Origin: Pipra filicauda | Taxonomy: Eukaryota > Chordata > Aves > Passeriformes > Pipridae | Assembly (NCBI RefSeq): GCF_003945595.2 | Contig: NW_024104360.1 | Location: 558,001-622,000, forward strand | DNA length: 64,000 bases | Direction: 5' to 3' | Shown: piece by piece, positions 41,301-54,349 of the stretch | Layout of the letters: every line of letters begins with the position of its first letter | How positions within the stretch are numbered: position 1 is the stretch's first letter | The notes under the pieces: generated by a model | Databases searched by the model: none | The model's input: the letters and a program-made list of their open reading frames with translations, nothing else | What the model was told of the DNA's origin: nothing | Program-made: the position numbers and the translations under genes

Positions 41301-44300
41301 TCTAAGTCTTACTCTGCTTAGGAGGAGGACAATTATATAAGACCTCAGAAGTCCCATATGAACATAAGCATAACTTCTTGGAGTGAAAAACTCCCTGGAT
41401 ATAAGCAGGGCTTTGCCTAAGGATAGGTATCACACCTTGTTACCATTTTAGAATCTGTTTCTTAAAAGATCAGACCCAGTGCCTTACTGAAATCTAGTGA
41501 TTTGTCAGGCTTCTGTATTTGGGTGACAGCCAAGGGGAAATGTTAATGCAATACATTTCAGTGCAGGTGAACAAAAGCTGAGTGGTTCACCCATTGCATC
41601 TGTGAAACACTCATTTAAATGTCATTGCTGTGGTTGTTGAGCAGCTGCTCTTCAGTTCAAGCTGGGACATTCACTGCTAAGTCATCAATGATGATGTGGG
41701 GTAATGTTGCCAATAAAATTTATTTGAAGTACCTTTGTGTTTTTCTCAAGAAAAATGTAGGGAATAGAGAAAGTGCTAGTGTTGTACATAGTCTTCAGAG
41801 CTGTGTGGAAAACCGAACCCAAGAGATTCAGAATTCCATGCTCTGGTGCATTGGTTTAAAAAAAAAACAGACTGTCAATCTTTGGACAAAGTGATAGAAC
41901 TTGGCTGTGAGAGCCTGGTACTCATCCTGTTTCTTATTGATTTATTATTTTTATTTAAATAAATCCATTTAAAACTAACAAACTAACTCAAAAAGTACCA
42001 CAACATGATGTTGCAGTTCTAAAGGATTATTTAATTATCCTCACTTTACAGGGATACAGAAGTGGGATAAGACACAGAATAAATGCTGAATAATTTTTTA
42101 CTTACCACAAAAAAAATAAGAAACCTTTTCTAGGCTGTATTTCAAGTGTTGAGCAGAGCAGGTTCTTTGGTGACAGCCAGGAAGCCACAGGGATGCCTTG
42201 AAATGACCTCACTGAGTCCAGCTGTTTTGTGAAGAGGTGACTTTTGATGTGTTTCCCTTCCTGTCTCATTCAGACACAAGACCACATAGAAATGCTGCAA
42301 CACAACCAGGGGCAGAATTCAAGCAATTTCCCTGCAGAGGATATTCCGTTCACTCATGTGCCATTACTGTGTTCTCTATATATTTTGTTTGCAGTTTCAT
42401 AATATTTTAGCATATTATTATCTCTAATATGAATGTATTTTCCCTCAGTTTTCATTTCCCCACAGACATATGCTCAAAGCTGTATAAGTTACATGGACAC
42501 TAAATCAAAAGAAGTCACAAACAGTGGGATCTACTGTGTACTGTATTAAAACAGCACTAGCTGTGGAAGCCAGACAAAGCCTACTTGTAGCTGTGAGTTC
42601 AGTCCTGCCTAGATGAAGTCAAAAGGGTCTTTGTCAATGTCTCTGCTAGGAGTACATTTGACAATGTGTTCTTTGAATATGCGTGAAGATATTGTGATTT
42701 AAATGAAAATAAATCCATCCGCATCATAATTGAAATTTCTATTTATTAATAAGTGGTGCAGTTTTTAAAGACAGAACATAAAAAAATCAGTTAAGAAGTA
42801 TTGTTTGCATAATATATTGAAATAAACATATTAAAGTTGTTCAAATATTGGACAGTGCCAGAATAGAAATTACACATACTGTTTAAAAATTACAATAAAT
42901 AATATTATAAAGAGCACTAAAGGCCACTTGTATAAAAGTTGTGTTCCCTTGTCAGCCAGAATCTGAAAAAGCATCTTTGTAGCATGGAGAAAATTTCAGT
43001 GAGCAAGGCACAAATACTAGTAATAATAAGATGCTATAACTAGAAAACAAAATGCAGTTGGCTATGTAACCTTCAGTCCCAGCACGTTCTCGACGATGGA
43101 ATAGGATCCCACTTTCAGTATTTTGTTTCACTTAACTTCAGAGGGAAGCTACTCAAAGCTGAATTTGGAAGAATCAATATTTACAGCCTAAATAATCAGA
43201 AGCAAAACTGATACCCAGGATCTTCATTCCCACAGCGCCCAGCTAAAACCACTTGAAAATGGCCCCTTATTCCTCCGTACCTCTGAAAATAGTCTTCCAG
43301 GGTGAACATCCACATTCAGCTGGGCTCCTGAAAAAGTGATATCCCACCAAATTCAGAAAATTTAGGTTTGCCCTCTTAGGCACCTAAAGCTTGGTAGTGG
43401 GGGCTGTGGGGTGCAAGAAGTCAAGATCCAGCTCTTTTTCACCTGCTCTTCTGTAAAGCAGTACGAATTTAGCTCTTACCTAAGCAGGTATGACACCTCT
43501 GCAGCAACTGGGCTCCCAGCAAGGCCAAATTTGCTCCTTACTCTGAATTTTCTGACTGCTTTAGGCTGTGATCTTGCAAACTGGTTGGACCTTGGTGCTC
43601 GCCTGAAGGCCACGAGGCAGTGGCCCCGCTGAGCGTGGGTTCAGGTCGGGTTGAGTTTGTGGTGCTCCTGGGCCACAACTTGGAGCAGAAAAATTTTAAA
43701 CTACTTCCACTCTGAACCGTAACAATGCAGCAAAGTTACAGATAAAAACAGAGCAAATATAGCCGAAGTCAGTTTAGGGACTTTTTAATCAATCTCTTCA
43801 CATATTGAATTCCCTTTTATTTTGATGGGAGCCAAACTGATTAATTCAGTGCAGGGAAAAGCCAAGGCAGCGACAACAACCATTACCTGACTAGACCTTT
43901 TTTTAAAGTTCTCCTTAAATAGAGCATAAACCACACTTTCTATACCTGCATACTTCAACTGAACATTCCCTTCTGCCTTAATCAAGTATTCCCACTTTGA
44001 ATCTAAAGTGAGGAACCTCAACTGATAATAATGCTGCAAAGAGAGGCACACAATGTAAACACAGATTCACCTTTTTGAAAACTTTCAGATGTGTGGCATT
44101 CACTAGGGACTGAAAATCAGGTTAAAATGTAGCCCAGAAAAATGTTTCCAGATCAGTACTGTCTATCATACGGAAATTCACAAATAAAGGCAGGTTAGGA
44201 CTCAGCCTTGCTCCCACTGCATCACTCTGAGAAGGTTTCTGACTTCACAGAGAACAGAGAAAAGCTCCACACTTTGTGATTATGAAAAATATCTCAAGGA

Positions 44301-47300
44301 CTTAATTAAGAGTTATCAAAGAGTGGATTCCAGTGGTCAGTTCTCTTTTATATTAACCACATGTAAACAAAGTGTCAGTTGATATGCTAAAAAGATCTGT
44401 CCCGAAGAGCATTGGTAGCTCTTAAACTGAACCATCACACAGAAACAGAAGGAATAAATCTAATTCATTCCTATTGTGAAGACTATTGTTGACCCAGACA
44501 GCTCTCTCAAATGAAATTGTGAATTGCATGTGGAAAAAGATCCTGACCTCCTAAATGTTACCAGGGTCACACATAGTTTATTTTGTTTTGTCCAGTATCT
44601 ATGGCAGGCACATAAACTGCAGTTCAAAGGTGGATGCACTCTGTGGACTCATCTGAACTACAGTCTGATGAAGTTCGTGTGCACATCCCAGACCAGGGAT
44701 GGTCTCCAGATCTCTCCTGGCTGGTGACACCTTGACACATTGTCTGTGGTCATCACAGACAGCAGAACTGATGCACACCCTATTTTTAATCCAGATGATG
44801 TAGAGGGCAGAGAGCTGCTAAGCACATCACCCTTCTGAACAGAGCAGCGACTGGTTTCAGTGTGAAGAAGTGTGTAGGAAAAAATAAAAAAAGCCAATCA
44901 GATCTTCCTTGTCCCATTTCTTGGGTCTTCTCCACAGATTCCACAGATGTCCCCTGCAGAGGGTCTTGTTGAGTTTACCACCAGTGCTATTTAAGAAGAG
45001 GCAGACCTCATCTGGCCAGTCAGCAAATCATTAAATATTTCATGATGTGGCTGCTAATACCTGACCTGGTGCCTTTAAGCTGCATATAGCAAATTGGTGA
45101 TGACAGGCCATAAAAAACACTGACTTAAAGGCAGTTGAGCTGGTAAGTGTGTACACTTACCAGAGTGCAGGGCAGCCCAAATCCTGCTTTCTCTGGGGCT
45201 GCAGTCTGTGTGCAGGTGAAGGCTCATCCAAGTCTCTACCCTTGCTTGGATTTTCTCTTGGAAAGAACATACCTTTATAATGAGGCTATTTATGGATTTT
45301 CAGCCAGATTTAATAGTAAGTGAAGATTCCTTTTATATCACCTGGCATGGGAAAGAATAGAAACTCGAACTGAAGAATTTAAGTGGGAATTGGACAGGGA
45401 ACTGCATGGCACAGACACTGTCAGTCACAAATAAATTTCTCAGATTGTACCTGCTTTTTGGCTGCCTTGGTTTTTGATTGCTCCGATCTAGAAAGCATTT
45501 TAAGAAGGACCAAACTCAGATGAAATCAGTAGGAATGACAGGCCCTTGACAAATAAGCAGGCTTGTCTAGCATGCACTTACACCAATTTCAGAAGTGTAG
45601 CAATGTCAGAATCATTTTTCATTGTTTTTCATTCTCTTGTTGTGTGAGGGTTATATCTCATGATTTGCCACAGGCATCTATTCTTATATCAGAAAGCCTA
45701 CAGCAGGTGCAAGACAGGTATTTCCAAGAATCATCAAAGCCCAAAGAATTCTTCTCAATATACCAAATTATAATGAGTTTGTGAGTTAGTTTTATTCTCT
45801 GCAAATTTAGCCACAAAAATTGCACCAAACAGAGATTATCTTTCACGTCAATGGCTATTCTGTCAATTAAGTAATTACCAAAATTGTGCCTCATGTTGTC
45901 ATAGTTACTAGCCTCAGAACAGCTCCATGGACTCAGGCCAGTCTTCAAAGGCTGTAACTGGTCTGCATTATTTACTCCACTAACAACAGCAATTTGTTCT
46001 CCCTGAAGATCCATCCCAAAAGGATGCAGCATGATTTAGCAGAAGAAGCAGATGAAGTAAGAAGATCCTAATCCTTTAGATGTCTCTTCCAATACAGAAT
46101 AAACAATGAAGATGAAGGCAATGCCTACATCTGGAAAGGAACAGAAGCTCCCTGGATGGAATTACTGTTAGGAGATGTCAACAATGCTGAGGAATTGAAC
46201 ATGAACTTTTCCTATGGTGGGCAAAACCCAACAAAATATCGTCTATTCAAGTGCACTCTATCCAGGGCTGTTCAATACCCAGTAAGTACTGGGAAGCCCA
46301 GTAACATGTTCTTGTGCTCTGACTGGGTGTGCAAAGGATGCTCAGTTATGCAGCTGCAGTATAATACCAGCAGTCACTACAGAAAGACCACTTTCTAACA
46401 TCTTACATGAACCAAATGCTTGTGTCTTTGTTGGTCAGTGCTCTGGCCATTGTGTGGAGTGACAGGTGTCGTTTTGACGGGAGCCATGACAGAGAGGCTG
46501 CACCTTGGATCAGTGGGGTAGAGGTGAGAGCCTTCCCACTGACTGTGGGTGTCTCTGATCATTTGACATCGAAGTAAGTCACCCTCTGCTCCCTGTGAAG
46601 CTGGTAGTAATTTGGTCATTGTAGATAATTGAGTTAAAGGTGAGATGAATCTCATCCTAAAGCTGACGTGTGCCTTGGTTCTTGTACCCTGTGCTCACTG
46701 ACTGCACTGCTTAATTTCCCACCAGCTGTAAAGAGTGTACAGCCATCAAACTTGAAATCAAATGGATGTTATTTTATGGACACCTTGATTGACACAGGTA
46801 AGATCTGCATAGGATATTCAGATAGGCTTAGCTTCACTAGGTTTTTGGGTACTACATTCCTGCTGGTGAGATCTTTGATTTGTTTCTTCCCAGTGGGTTG
46901 AATGAATTTCCTGCTCTCCCTCAATATAATATCCAATTTCTGTGAAAATAATATTTGGCCAAGGCTTAGGGAGCATCCTGACCCCTCTGCTGCTCAGGGA
47001 CAGGTGACAAAAATGGTGTTTATTTATTCATACATAGATTTTAAATATGGCAAACATTCATGGATTTGGAGCAGTCTATTTCCAAGAGAAGCAGTAAACA
47101 GAGAGAAACAGATCCTGACAGCATCTCACACTGTGGGACTCACAGAAGACAGAACAATGATGTTCTGCACATCTGAGGAGCTCAAAGCACTTGGCAAATA
47201 TTAGTGACTTGAGCCTTACAACCTGCGTTTACATGTGGAAGTATAACTCCCAATTAACAGACTGGGAAACTGAGGCAGTGTTACATTATGCATCTTACTT

Positions 47301-48173
47301 AGCAGCACACAAATCAGTAAACGAGTGGAGTGTATAAACCTGGACTTCCCTACACTGAATAACCTTATTTTTGGAACAGAAAGAAAATTTGGCCCCATAA
47401 GTAACAAATCGACTTAGCGAAAGATTTTCTATAAAATAGCACTGCAGTCACACTTTGAGCAATTTTATAAACACTAGTGAAGACTTTCAAAGTAGTTTGA
47501 GGGATTTATATTTACATTTTACAATAAATAGATAGCTATGATCAATCCCAGAAGGTGGCTTTGATGATTTAAAATTCTACCCTTAACTTAATTTCAGCAT
47601 TCTATTTCAGGGGTAATTATATAAGAAATCACATGAGAAACACTTAGTTCAGAAACCCATTTCAATAAGGTCATACTTTGTCTCAGCTTTTTCCCTGCTT
47701 TTGACATTAGAAGTTCTTGGCTAGGTTGGTTAGATATTGACTTATACTGAAAAATGATTAACACATTATGTTTCCACAAAGGGATATTGCTCCTGAAAAT
47801 ATTTTTACTTTGCTGCTCTGTTTACAAAATATAGCAAGGACCACCATATCTTGCCTGTTATCAATTCACCATTGTTGTATTGAAGAGTATCAGATAGATA
47901 TGTATCATAGAAGAAATCAGCTGTACCATTTATACAGGGTAAAGTCATGCAAACCATGCTCAAAACTAAGCTCCTTAGTTTTGGTAGCATGAAAAAAACT
48001 GCATTATTAAATCGTATGAAATGGTGCAGAATGACTACCACTAATATCACATGCATCTTATGCAGCCATTGGTGTTTGGAACTAGTAAGCTTTGGGTGTA
48101 GAGTAAGTGAGATATACAAAGTATGCTTACATTACACGGAGAAGTCAACCAGTGACTGCCCCCACATGCACTT
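32378..48173 (-). other. KCNQ3 3' UTR and KCNQ3-HHLA1 intergenic DNA, undivided
   Basis: 15.8 kb with no supported coding exon. The KCNQ3 3' UTR starts at 48173; in mammals it is several kb long, so it may reach towards the CR1 copy at 39474-40235. The HHLA1 noncoding first exon and promoter should lie at the low-coordinate end. Many TTTATT hexamers (AATAAA on the minus strand) occur, so the cleavage site cannot be chosen. The open frames seen here have no recognisable product. Confidence 0.6.
39474..40235 (-). mobile_element. CR1 LINE copy, 3' end with ORF2 C-terminal remnant
   Basis: The 3' end is at the low coordinate (AAGGTTGGAAAAGACCTCTA, ATCGAGTCCAACC on the plus strand). The minus strand keeps 131 open codons (39594-39989) with [39 protein letters not shown] and [16 protein letters not shown], the typical C-terminal part of CR1 ORF2. 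5'-truncated near CTTGGGTCACAACAACC. It lies between KCNQ3 and HHLA1. Confidence 0.95.
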
Positions 48174-48911
48174 TTAGACTGGCTTGTTCGAAGGGGTCCA
48201 TATTGAATCTGAAATCCCATCTCCTGTAGAAGACAAAGGCATGGAGCCACTTGGTGTGAAAGGGTCTGTGTCTGTGTCTGTCTCCCCCTCTGCTAGGTAG
48301 CGTTTCTCTCTCATCCACGCCGATCCCCCGTTGGGGCCAAACGGGAAGTCGTCTCTCTCCTGGGAGATACTGAAGCCACTTGGGGAGCGCTCGAGTTCCT
48401 CATGGTTGACTGAGAGAAGGGACAATGGAGTGTCACTGTCTCTTGTTAGGCTCCTTCTCTGCCTTGGAGACACCTTGTCTGAATAAGGGCTTTGTAGGTC
48501 TCCTTGGGAGTGGTAGCTAACCTGGGAGTCCATCAGCGTGAATATAGGCAGAACTGTTGGCCTTTCTGCATACGAAGTTGAGGAAGGTGTGGCTTGCAGT
48601 TTGCCAGAGTTTTGCCCACCTGTTGATAAAGGTTGTGAATGAGTCATATGACCTCGTGCTGAGAAACCATAAGGACTGACTTTGTTGACTGGAACCTGCT
48701 GGAAGTTGTAAGGAGTTTCACGAGCACACTGCTCAGTGTATTTATATATTATTGTTTTTAATTCAGAATATTTGTTTTCTTCTCTCTTCTCCCTTGCAGG
48801 AGAAGCAGTTTCTTTCAATGGACTTATCTCGGCGACTTGTATTTGCAGCTGTTCCATATGATGCATATGCATATCAACAAGAAAATCCAGTTTCTTCCCC
48901 ATGTCATTTAC
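48174..48911 (-). CDS. KCNQ3: KCNQ3 last coding exon with stop
   Basis: A 738 nt coding segment (245 residues) from acceptor TATTTTTCAG to the TAA at 48174-48176. It begins [20 protein letters not shown], the rest of the helix D tetrameric coiled coil. A Ser/Pro-rich tail follows with [14 protein letters not shown] and [20 protein letters not shown], then [14 protein letters not shown], the ankyrin-G-binding motif that places the channel at the axon initial segment. It ends in the acidic [14 protein letters not shown] run and WTPSNKPV. Few KCNQ family tails are this easy to recognise. The 3' UTR continues below 48174. Confidence 0.99.
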   Translation of the reverse strand, partial: VNDMGKKLDFLVDMHMHHMEQLQIQVAEISPLKETASPAREKREENKYSELKTIIYKYTEQCARETPYNFQQVPVNKVSPYGFSARGHMTHSQPLSTGGQNSGKLQATPSSTSYAERPTVLPIFTLMDSQVSYHSQGDLQSPYSDKVSPRQRRSLTRDSDTPLSLLSVNHEELERSPSGFSISQERDDFPFGPNGGSAWMREKRYLAEGETDTDTDPFTPSGSMPLSSTGDGISDSIWTPSNKPV

Positions 48912-49687
48912 CTGAAAAATACCAATGTCATGACATTGCCTCAAGTCAGTTGTTCAACAAGAGAATCCACGCTTCCACACATGCACTGCCTCCAGCAATG
49001 GTGTGCTGTCATCTTTATTGATCATGAAGGTAATTACAGGATAATCATGAACTTCCCTCACAAGCTGGACTGCAGTGAATGCCAGCTTATCCTCTAACTG
49101 CCTCAGAATAAGAAGACTTGTCCCTATGAACTGTGCCGAAAAAATTCTTAGTGTAGCTGGATATTTAACAGTCCAGTAGCCACCAGCAGTCTACAACATT
49201 ATTACAAAATCTTGATACCATATGGTAAATAGCCATTACCAAAATACAACATATGGAAGTACGTCTGCAGACAGACCTATTCTCTAACTCTTAACAGTCC
49301 CACAACATCAGGGTTACATTTCAGGACTCATTCCCTTTATCTTTTGATAGGGTCCAAAAATACCTTTGGGGGCAGTCATTTTGGGTGCCAGACCCTGCAG
49401 AAGAAGGGGTTGCTCACAACAGAACATCAGGTGTGATGAATATGGTGTTTAGGGAAATGAAAAAGTCCCACTTAAACGTCATGGTTAGGATCTTCTGCCA
49501 TATATAATGATATTGATTCAACAGGTTTCAAAATGCACACATCCCAGGTAAGTAAATTCTATCATGAAAAACTAACAACCAGCAGTAGAATTCTTCCTGG
49601 GTCAGCCAGAGTCATACAGAATTTATGTCAGCTGTACCATTTCTGTACAAGCACCTCAGCCTCCATCATTGTCATGAAATTACATAC

Positions 49688-49772
49688 CTGTCGTTCAACT
49701 TTGACAAATTTGCCCATCATACTTTGGTCTTCAGTGTCTGCTGTAGATGCTTTGGCTACATACGGATCATTT
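49688..49772 (-). CDS. KCNQ3: KCNQ3 exon: start of helix D coiled coil
   Basis: An 85 nt exon; acceptor TTCCTTTTAG, donor ACAG|GTATGTA. It encodes [20 protein letters not shown] and then [23 protein letters not shown] begins the helix D coiled coil. Ends in phase 0 and joins directly to the last exon. Confidence 0.97.
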
Positions 49773-51471
49773 CTAAAAGGAATTAATAACTCTAATTAGT
49801 GCTCAATTTTTGCATCGCAGTAAGCAATTTCTATCAGAAACAATTCACATCTTGGTGATGCATTCTTATAGACCCTCGGAGACCATTTAGTTATTTATCA
49901 TAAAAACAAGAGTAAAAATTCTGTGTGATTCTAATTCAATTCTAAAAATTGTACTCTTGATTTTTAATTTAATATTTTTTGTTCACGATTAAGATAAAAA
50001 TTAAGAAAAAACAAAAGCAAAAAAAATTTCAAAATAATGTTGAAATTAATCTCTGACTTGGTGGAATAATTTCAGGTTTGTGACAAATATCGAGATAGTC
50101 TAGTTAGTGGGTCTGCAGATGGCCATGTGTTTTCAAATCTAATTCTTTATGATTAGTGTATTTAGAGACTGAATCTGAGTTTCAAGGATGAGGGTGGTTT
50201 TTTTCTCGATTTCATTAAACCAAATAATAAGTGGCAGAGACTGGAAATGCTGAAAAGAGACAGTCTGGCAGCAGATTCCAGAGTGAATTTTCATTTATGC
50301 AATTTCTTCCTTCCTGTCCACCATATGGACAAACTTCAGGAGGTAAGAAGATGATCTCTAACTAAAGAGCTTTGATTTATAACTTCATGGGAGCTAGGCT
50401 GCTCATGATCAAGTTAAAACTTTATCAAATGGTTTCTAAACCAACCTCAAAGGAATATGTGTCTTCCCATAACTTATGCCAAAGTTTAGGAAAACAGTTT
50501 CTAAGCACTTGCTCTTTAACATGAATTGTAACAAATACACTGTAAAACTTTTAACAGGTCCAGTTCTTTGCCTTCTGACAAAATCCAAAATACAGCTGTG
50601 ATCTTACCAGAGCAGAAACTATAACTAAAATATGTCAGGTTTGCCACATTGAGTTATTGGTGATATGGGCTCATTCAGTTTTTGCAATCTGCTTTGTTTC
50701 CCAAATGACCACTGTCTCTTCCATATGCTTATGTCTCTCTCTTCCCATTTACATGGGTTCAGATTTTTTCCGGGGTGGATAATTTATTTTCTGTAAGATT
50801 GTTTTTGTTCTGAGCAACTACAACAGCTTTGGGGACAGATTGTTGATGGTCTTGTGTGGTTCTTGATGGGTATTTATTGACAGATTGATAGTTGTAAACA
50901 ACAGAAGAAATGTCATTTATTATTGAATTCTTGCTATCAGGAATGCAGAAATACAATAAGATGCTGCAACTTTCACACCCAGAAACCTGGTATTACAATT
51001 TATTTTGAGCATCTCTCAGCAGTCATTGTTTTAAAAGCAGCAGCATTAAAAATCTTTGCTTGGCATTTGGTGGGGACCATAATGAAGCTTTTTTCACTTT
51101 GGGAAGATAACTAGTTTACTTTCGAACTACTGTTACTTTCAAGCTTTTAAGTGAGTTTACTAGTTGAATGTTAGAAATTCAGCACATCAGCAATCAAATG
51201 TGTGTAATTAATTTAAAATCATATTTCCAAACTGTGGAGAAGCTGACCTAGACAAATAAGAAGCCATTGCTTAGATTTCCATCATACTTTGTTTTTATGG
51301 AAGGTAATGACTTTCTGGCTCAACATTTACCCACATGCATATCTTACAGCAACATATGCTCTCAGTATCATCACTATAACTGTGGATGAATAAAGGTCAT
51401 GCTTATTGGTATGAATAAACTTTTTATTTCTGTATTGGGCTGTGCTAAATACTAGGTATAAAAAAATTCAC

Positions 51472-51570
51472 CTGGGAGACTGTTGTGAAGGGTAAGAAAA
51501 AGCTCCTCCTTTTTGGGATTTCTTATGCTTGGGAGTAGATGGAGGTCCAGGTGTAAAAATCATATCTACT
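51472..51570 (-). CDS. KCNQ3: KCNQ3 exon: linker between helices C and D
   Basis: A 99 nt exon; acceptor CTTTTTTTCAG, donor CCAG|GTGAATTT. It reads [20 protein letters not shown] and then [33 protein letters not shown] closely matches mammalian KCNQ3 as I recall it, and this run separates KCNQ3 from its paralogues. Confidence 0.97.
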
Positions 51571-54109
51571 CTGAAAAAAAGAAAAGTGCAACCGCATAAG
51601 TCCATCTCCAAATGCTAACACGTGACAAAATATGCTATGCATGTCTGAAGCAAAGATTCAAAAACAAAGCAGGTGTTGATTTGGTAATATGTTGAGGGTC
51701 ATGGTGTGTTTGTTCTGTTCTGGGTCCACAACCAATAAACTGAATTGCAATTACGTGGTAATTTAATGGCAATTAAGTAATGCTCTAGCTCACAGTTTCC
51801 AAATTTCAACATTTGAAACACATGACTTCTTTTCCTTCAAAGGAACCAAACAGCATGATTGTCAAAAAATCCCCAATAGCAGCTGCTCTTTAAAATGTCA
51901 GGAGACCCATCAGGTTCTGTGCTGGATAATGAAAATCAGAACTTGGTGAAAGGTAGAATTCCTTAAATTCTTAATAAACCAAAGACATTCTGGCAGTTGC
52001 TGTATCTAATTGTCCAGTAATATTTTTGTATTTACTATTTTATTTTTTTTTTTAGTTTAAAAAACATAACTTTAAATGAAGTTTCACAATGAATCCTACT
52101 TGACTTTTTATTTGGCACAAAAGCAAAAGGACTGTTTGGAAGGCTCCAGCACATTTAATTACACTCTTTTACTATATCAAAATGTTCTTTCATTTGGCAT
52201 ACCCAGCTGCTCAGGTGCAAGCAAGGCTCTGTTCTTTCAGCCCACACCCCAAACTGACCTGATACCAGTCAGCACTAGTGCACAGACCAGCTGCTTGTAT
52301 GATCAGACAATCCATGCATTGCATGGCTTCACAGTGCCCCGTGGAGTTTTGAAAATGGAACTTGAAAAAGCTCAAGGCAAGCCTCACAAAAATAGCTAGA
52401 TATTGGCCAGGCCCCCAAGCACTGCTGAGACATCAGTCCATGTCTCCTCAAACTTCTATGGCCCCTTGCTATTCATAAACTCAACAAGTAGGATGCACCT
52501 CCCTGGTTGTGTCCAGTTGCAATCAGTGGAGATCCAGCCAACACGGTGAAGAAAATTTGTGAGACAGTAAGGGAGATTCAGCTGATCACATGAATACATC
52601 TGGTTTAAGCAGGGATTAGATGGGCCATAAAGCACAATTGTGCTGGCTAGCTCTCTGTTAACCATAAGAGGAATCTCATATGGTTTTGCAGGATTATGTT
52701 TTTTCTTCAAAGACCTCTAAAAAGGTCTGTATAGATGCAACATGGCTGTTGAAATTTTGCAGTTCTGCCACTGGTGATTCTTTATGGTGTTGCTGAGTTG
52801 AACACCAGGGCTGAGGCTGTGCTGTGATTCTTGCCCTGACTGCCTGGAATGTGACTCCATCCCCCAAAGCTCTGACATAACCACTGTGTGAGATGGACCT
52901 AATCATATCAGGCACTTTTAGTGCTGCCAGGAGTCAAGAGAGTATCTGAGAAGTGCTGTTGTCCAAAATCATGCAACACCTCAGTCTGAGGTAATGGAAG
53001 AATCTCTAGTATAAGACATATAGAACCTGCCATAGATGGTGGAGATTTCTAATATCATGAGCACTCCTCAACTTCCTGAGTTCAAGAAGATATTACTGCA
53101 TTAAAAAATCTAAGCTCATGTGATGCAGAGCTCATTTTACAGAGTAACAAAGGTGGTTTGTGGAACATAATTAAACAAAGAAAGAAGTTTTTCTAGAGCA
53201 ATAATAGTGAGGTAGGAACCAGACATGTTATATACTTGAAAAAGAGATAGCCCAGTACATGGAAAATCACTTCGAAATAAGAAATTACAATGTCCAACAA
53301 AAGGACCAGAGCAGCCTTACAAAGCCAAGGTCTGAGTGTGCAGCAAGGGTTGTTCTCCCTCAGCCCATTCATGAGAGGAATTGTCTGTGTGGCATTTTGC
53401 TGCTCAGAGTGACTGGGGGCCTCAGGAAACTTGGACAGTGCTGTACTGGGACTGAGCTAAAGAGCTACACACGTGCACACACGTGCACTCAGGACCAGAC
53501 AAGCTCAGGGCCTCAAGCTCTGACCTGTGCTCATGGCTCAGGGTGTGAGCAGCACAAATTTGTGTAGACATGCCTCAAAAGCACATTGCGATGAACCGAT
53601 TCTGTGAGGAAACAACTGCGGGGGAAGATTGACCTGAACAGTCACAAAGACCATTCTTTTTTCAGTTATGTCAATTTGCACCTGAATGAAGGGGATGTGA
53701 AACCTTCTGTGCTGAGGCATTTTTGCACTTATATGAGATGTTTCACTTGGCACAGGTCAGCAGAGAATCCAGCCCAAAGAAAAGCTCATGTAGAGCAGCT
53801 ATTGCTTTTATTTATCATCTATAACATATGGATAAAGGAGAGAAACTTGATCCAGATCAAATAAGGCAATGGTCAGGAAAATTCACAAGACTTTAATGTC
53901 CTTGTTCTAAATCTGAGCCAGTGGCCTCTTGCTGCAGTTATCCCTGCTAGCTACTCACTTGCCTTTTTTCTTGGGTGAAAAAGTTTTCTTATGGACCAGC
54001 TACACTATGCAAAGTCATAGCTTCCGGGTGACCTTACACAAATAGGCCGAGTATGCCTTTATTTTGCCAGCAAAGCTAAACATTTTCCCCATTAACCAGA
54101 AGATTCTTA

Positions 54110-54349
<240 letters not shown>

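Noticed and set aside
45658..46032. 124-codon minus-strand open frame between KCNQ3 and HHLA1
   Set aside because: No recognisable family; lies in probable KCNQ3 3' UTR, and length is within chance for 16 kb of noncoding DNA.
48752..49097. Plus-strand open frames of 86-89 codons
   Set aside because: Antisense shadow of the KCNQ3 last exon.
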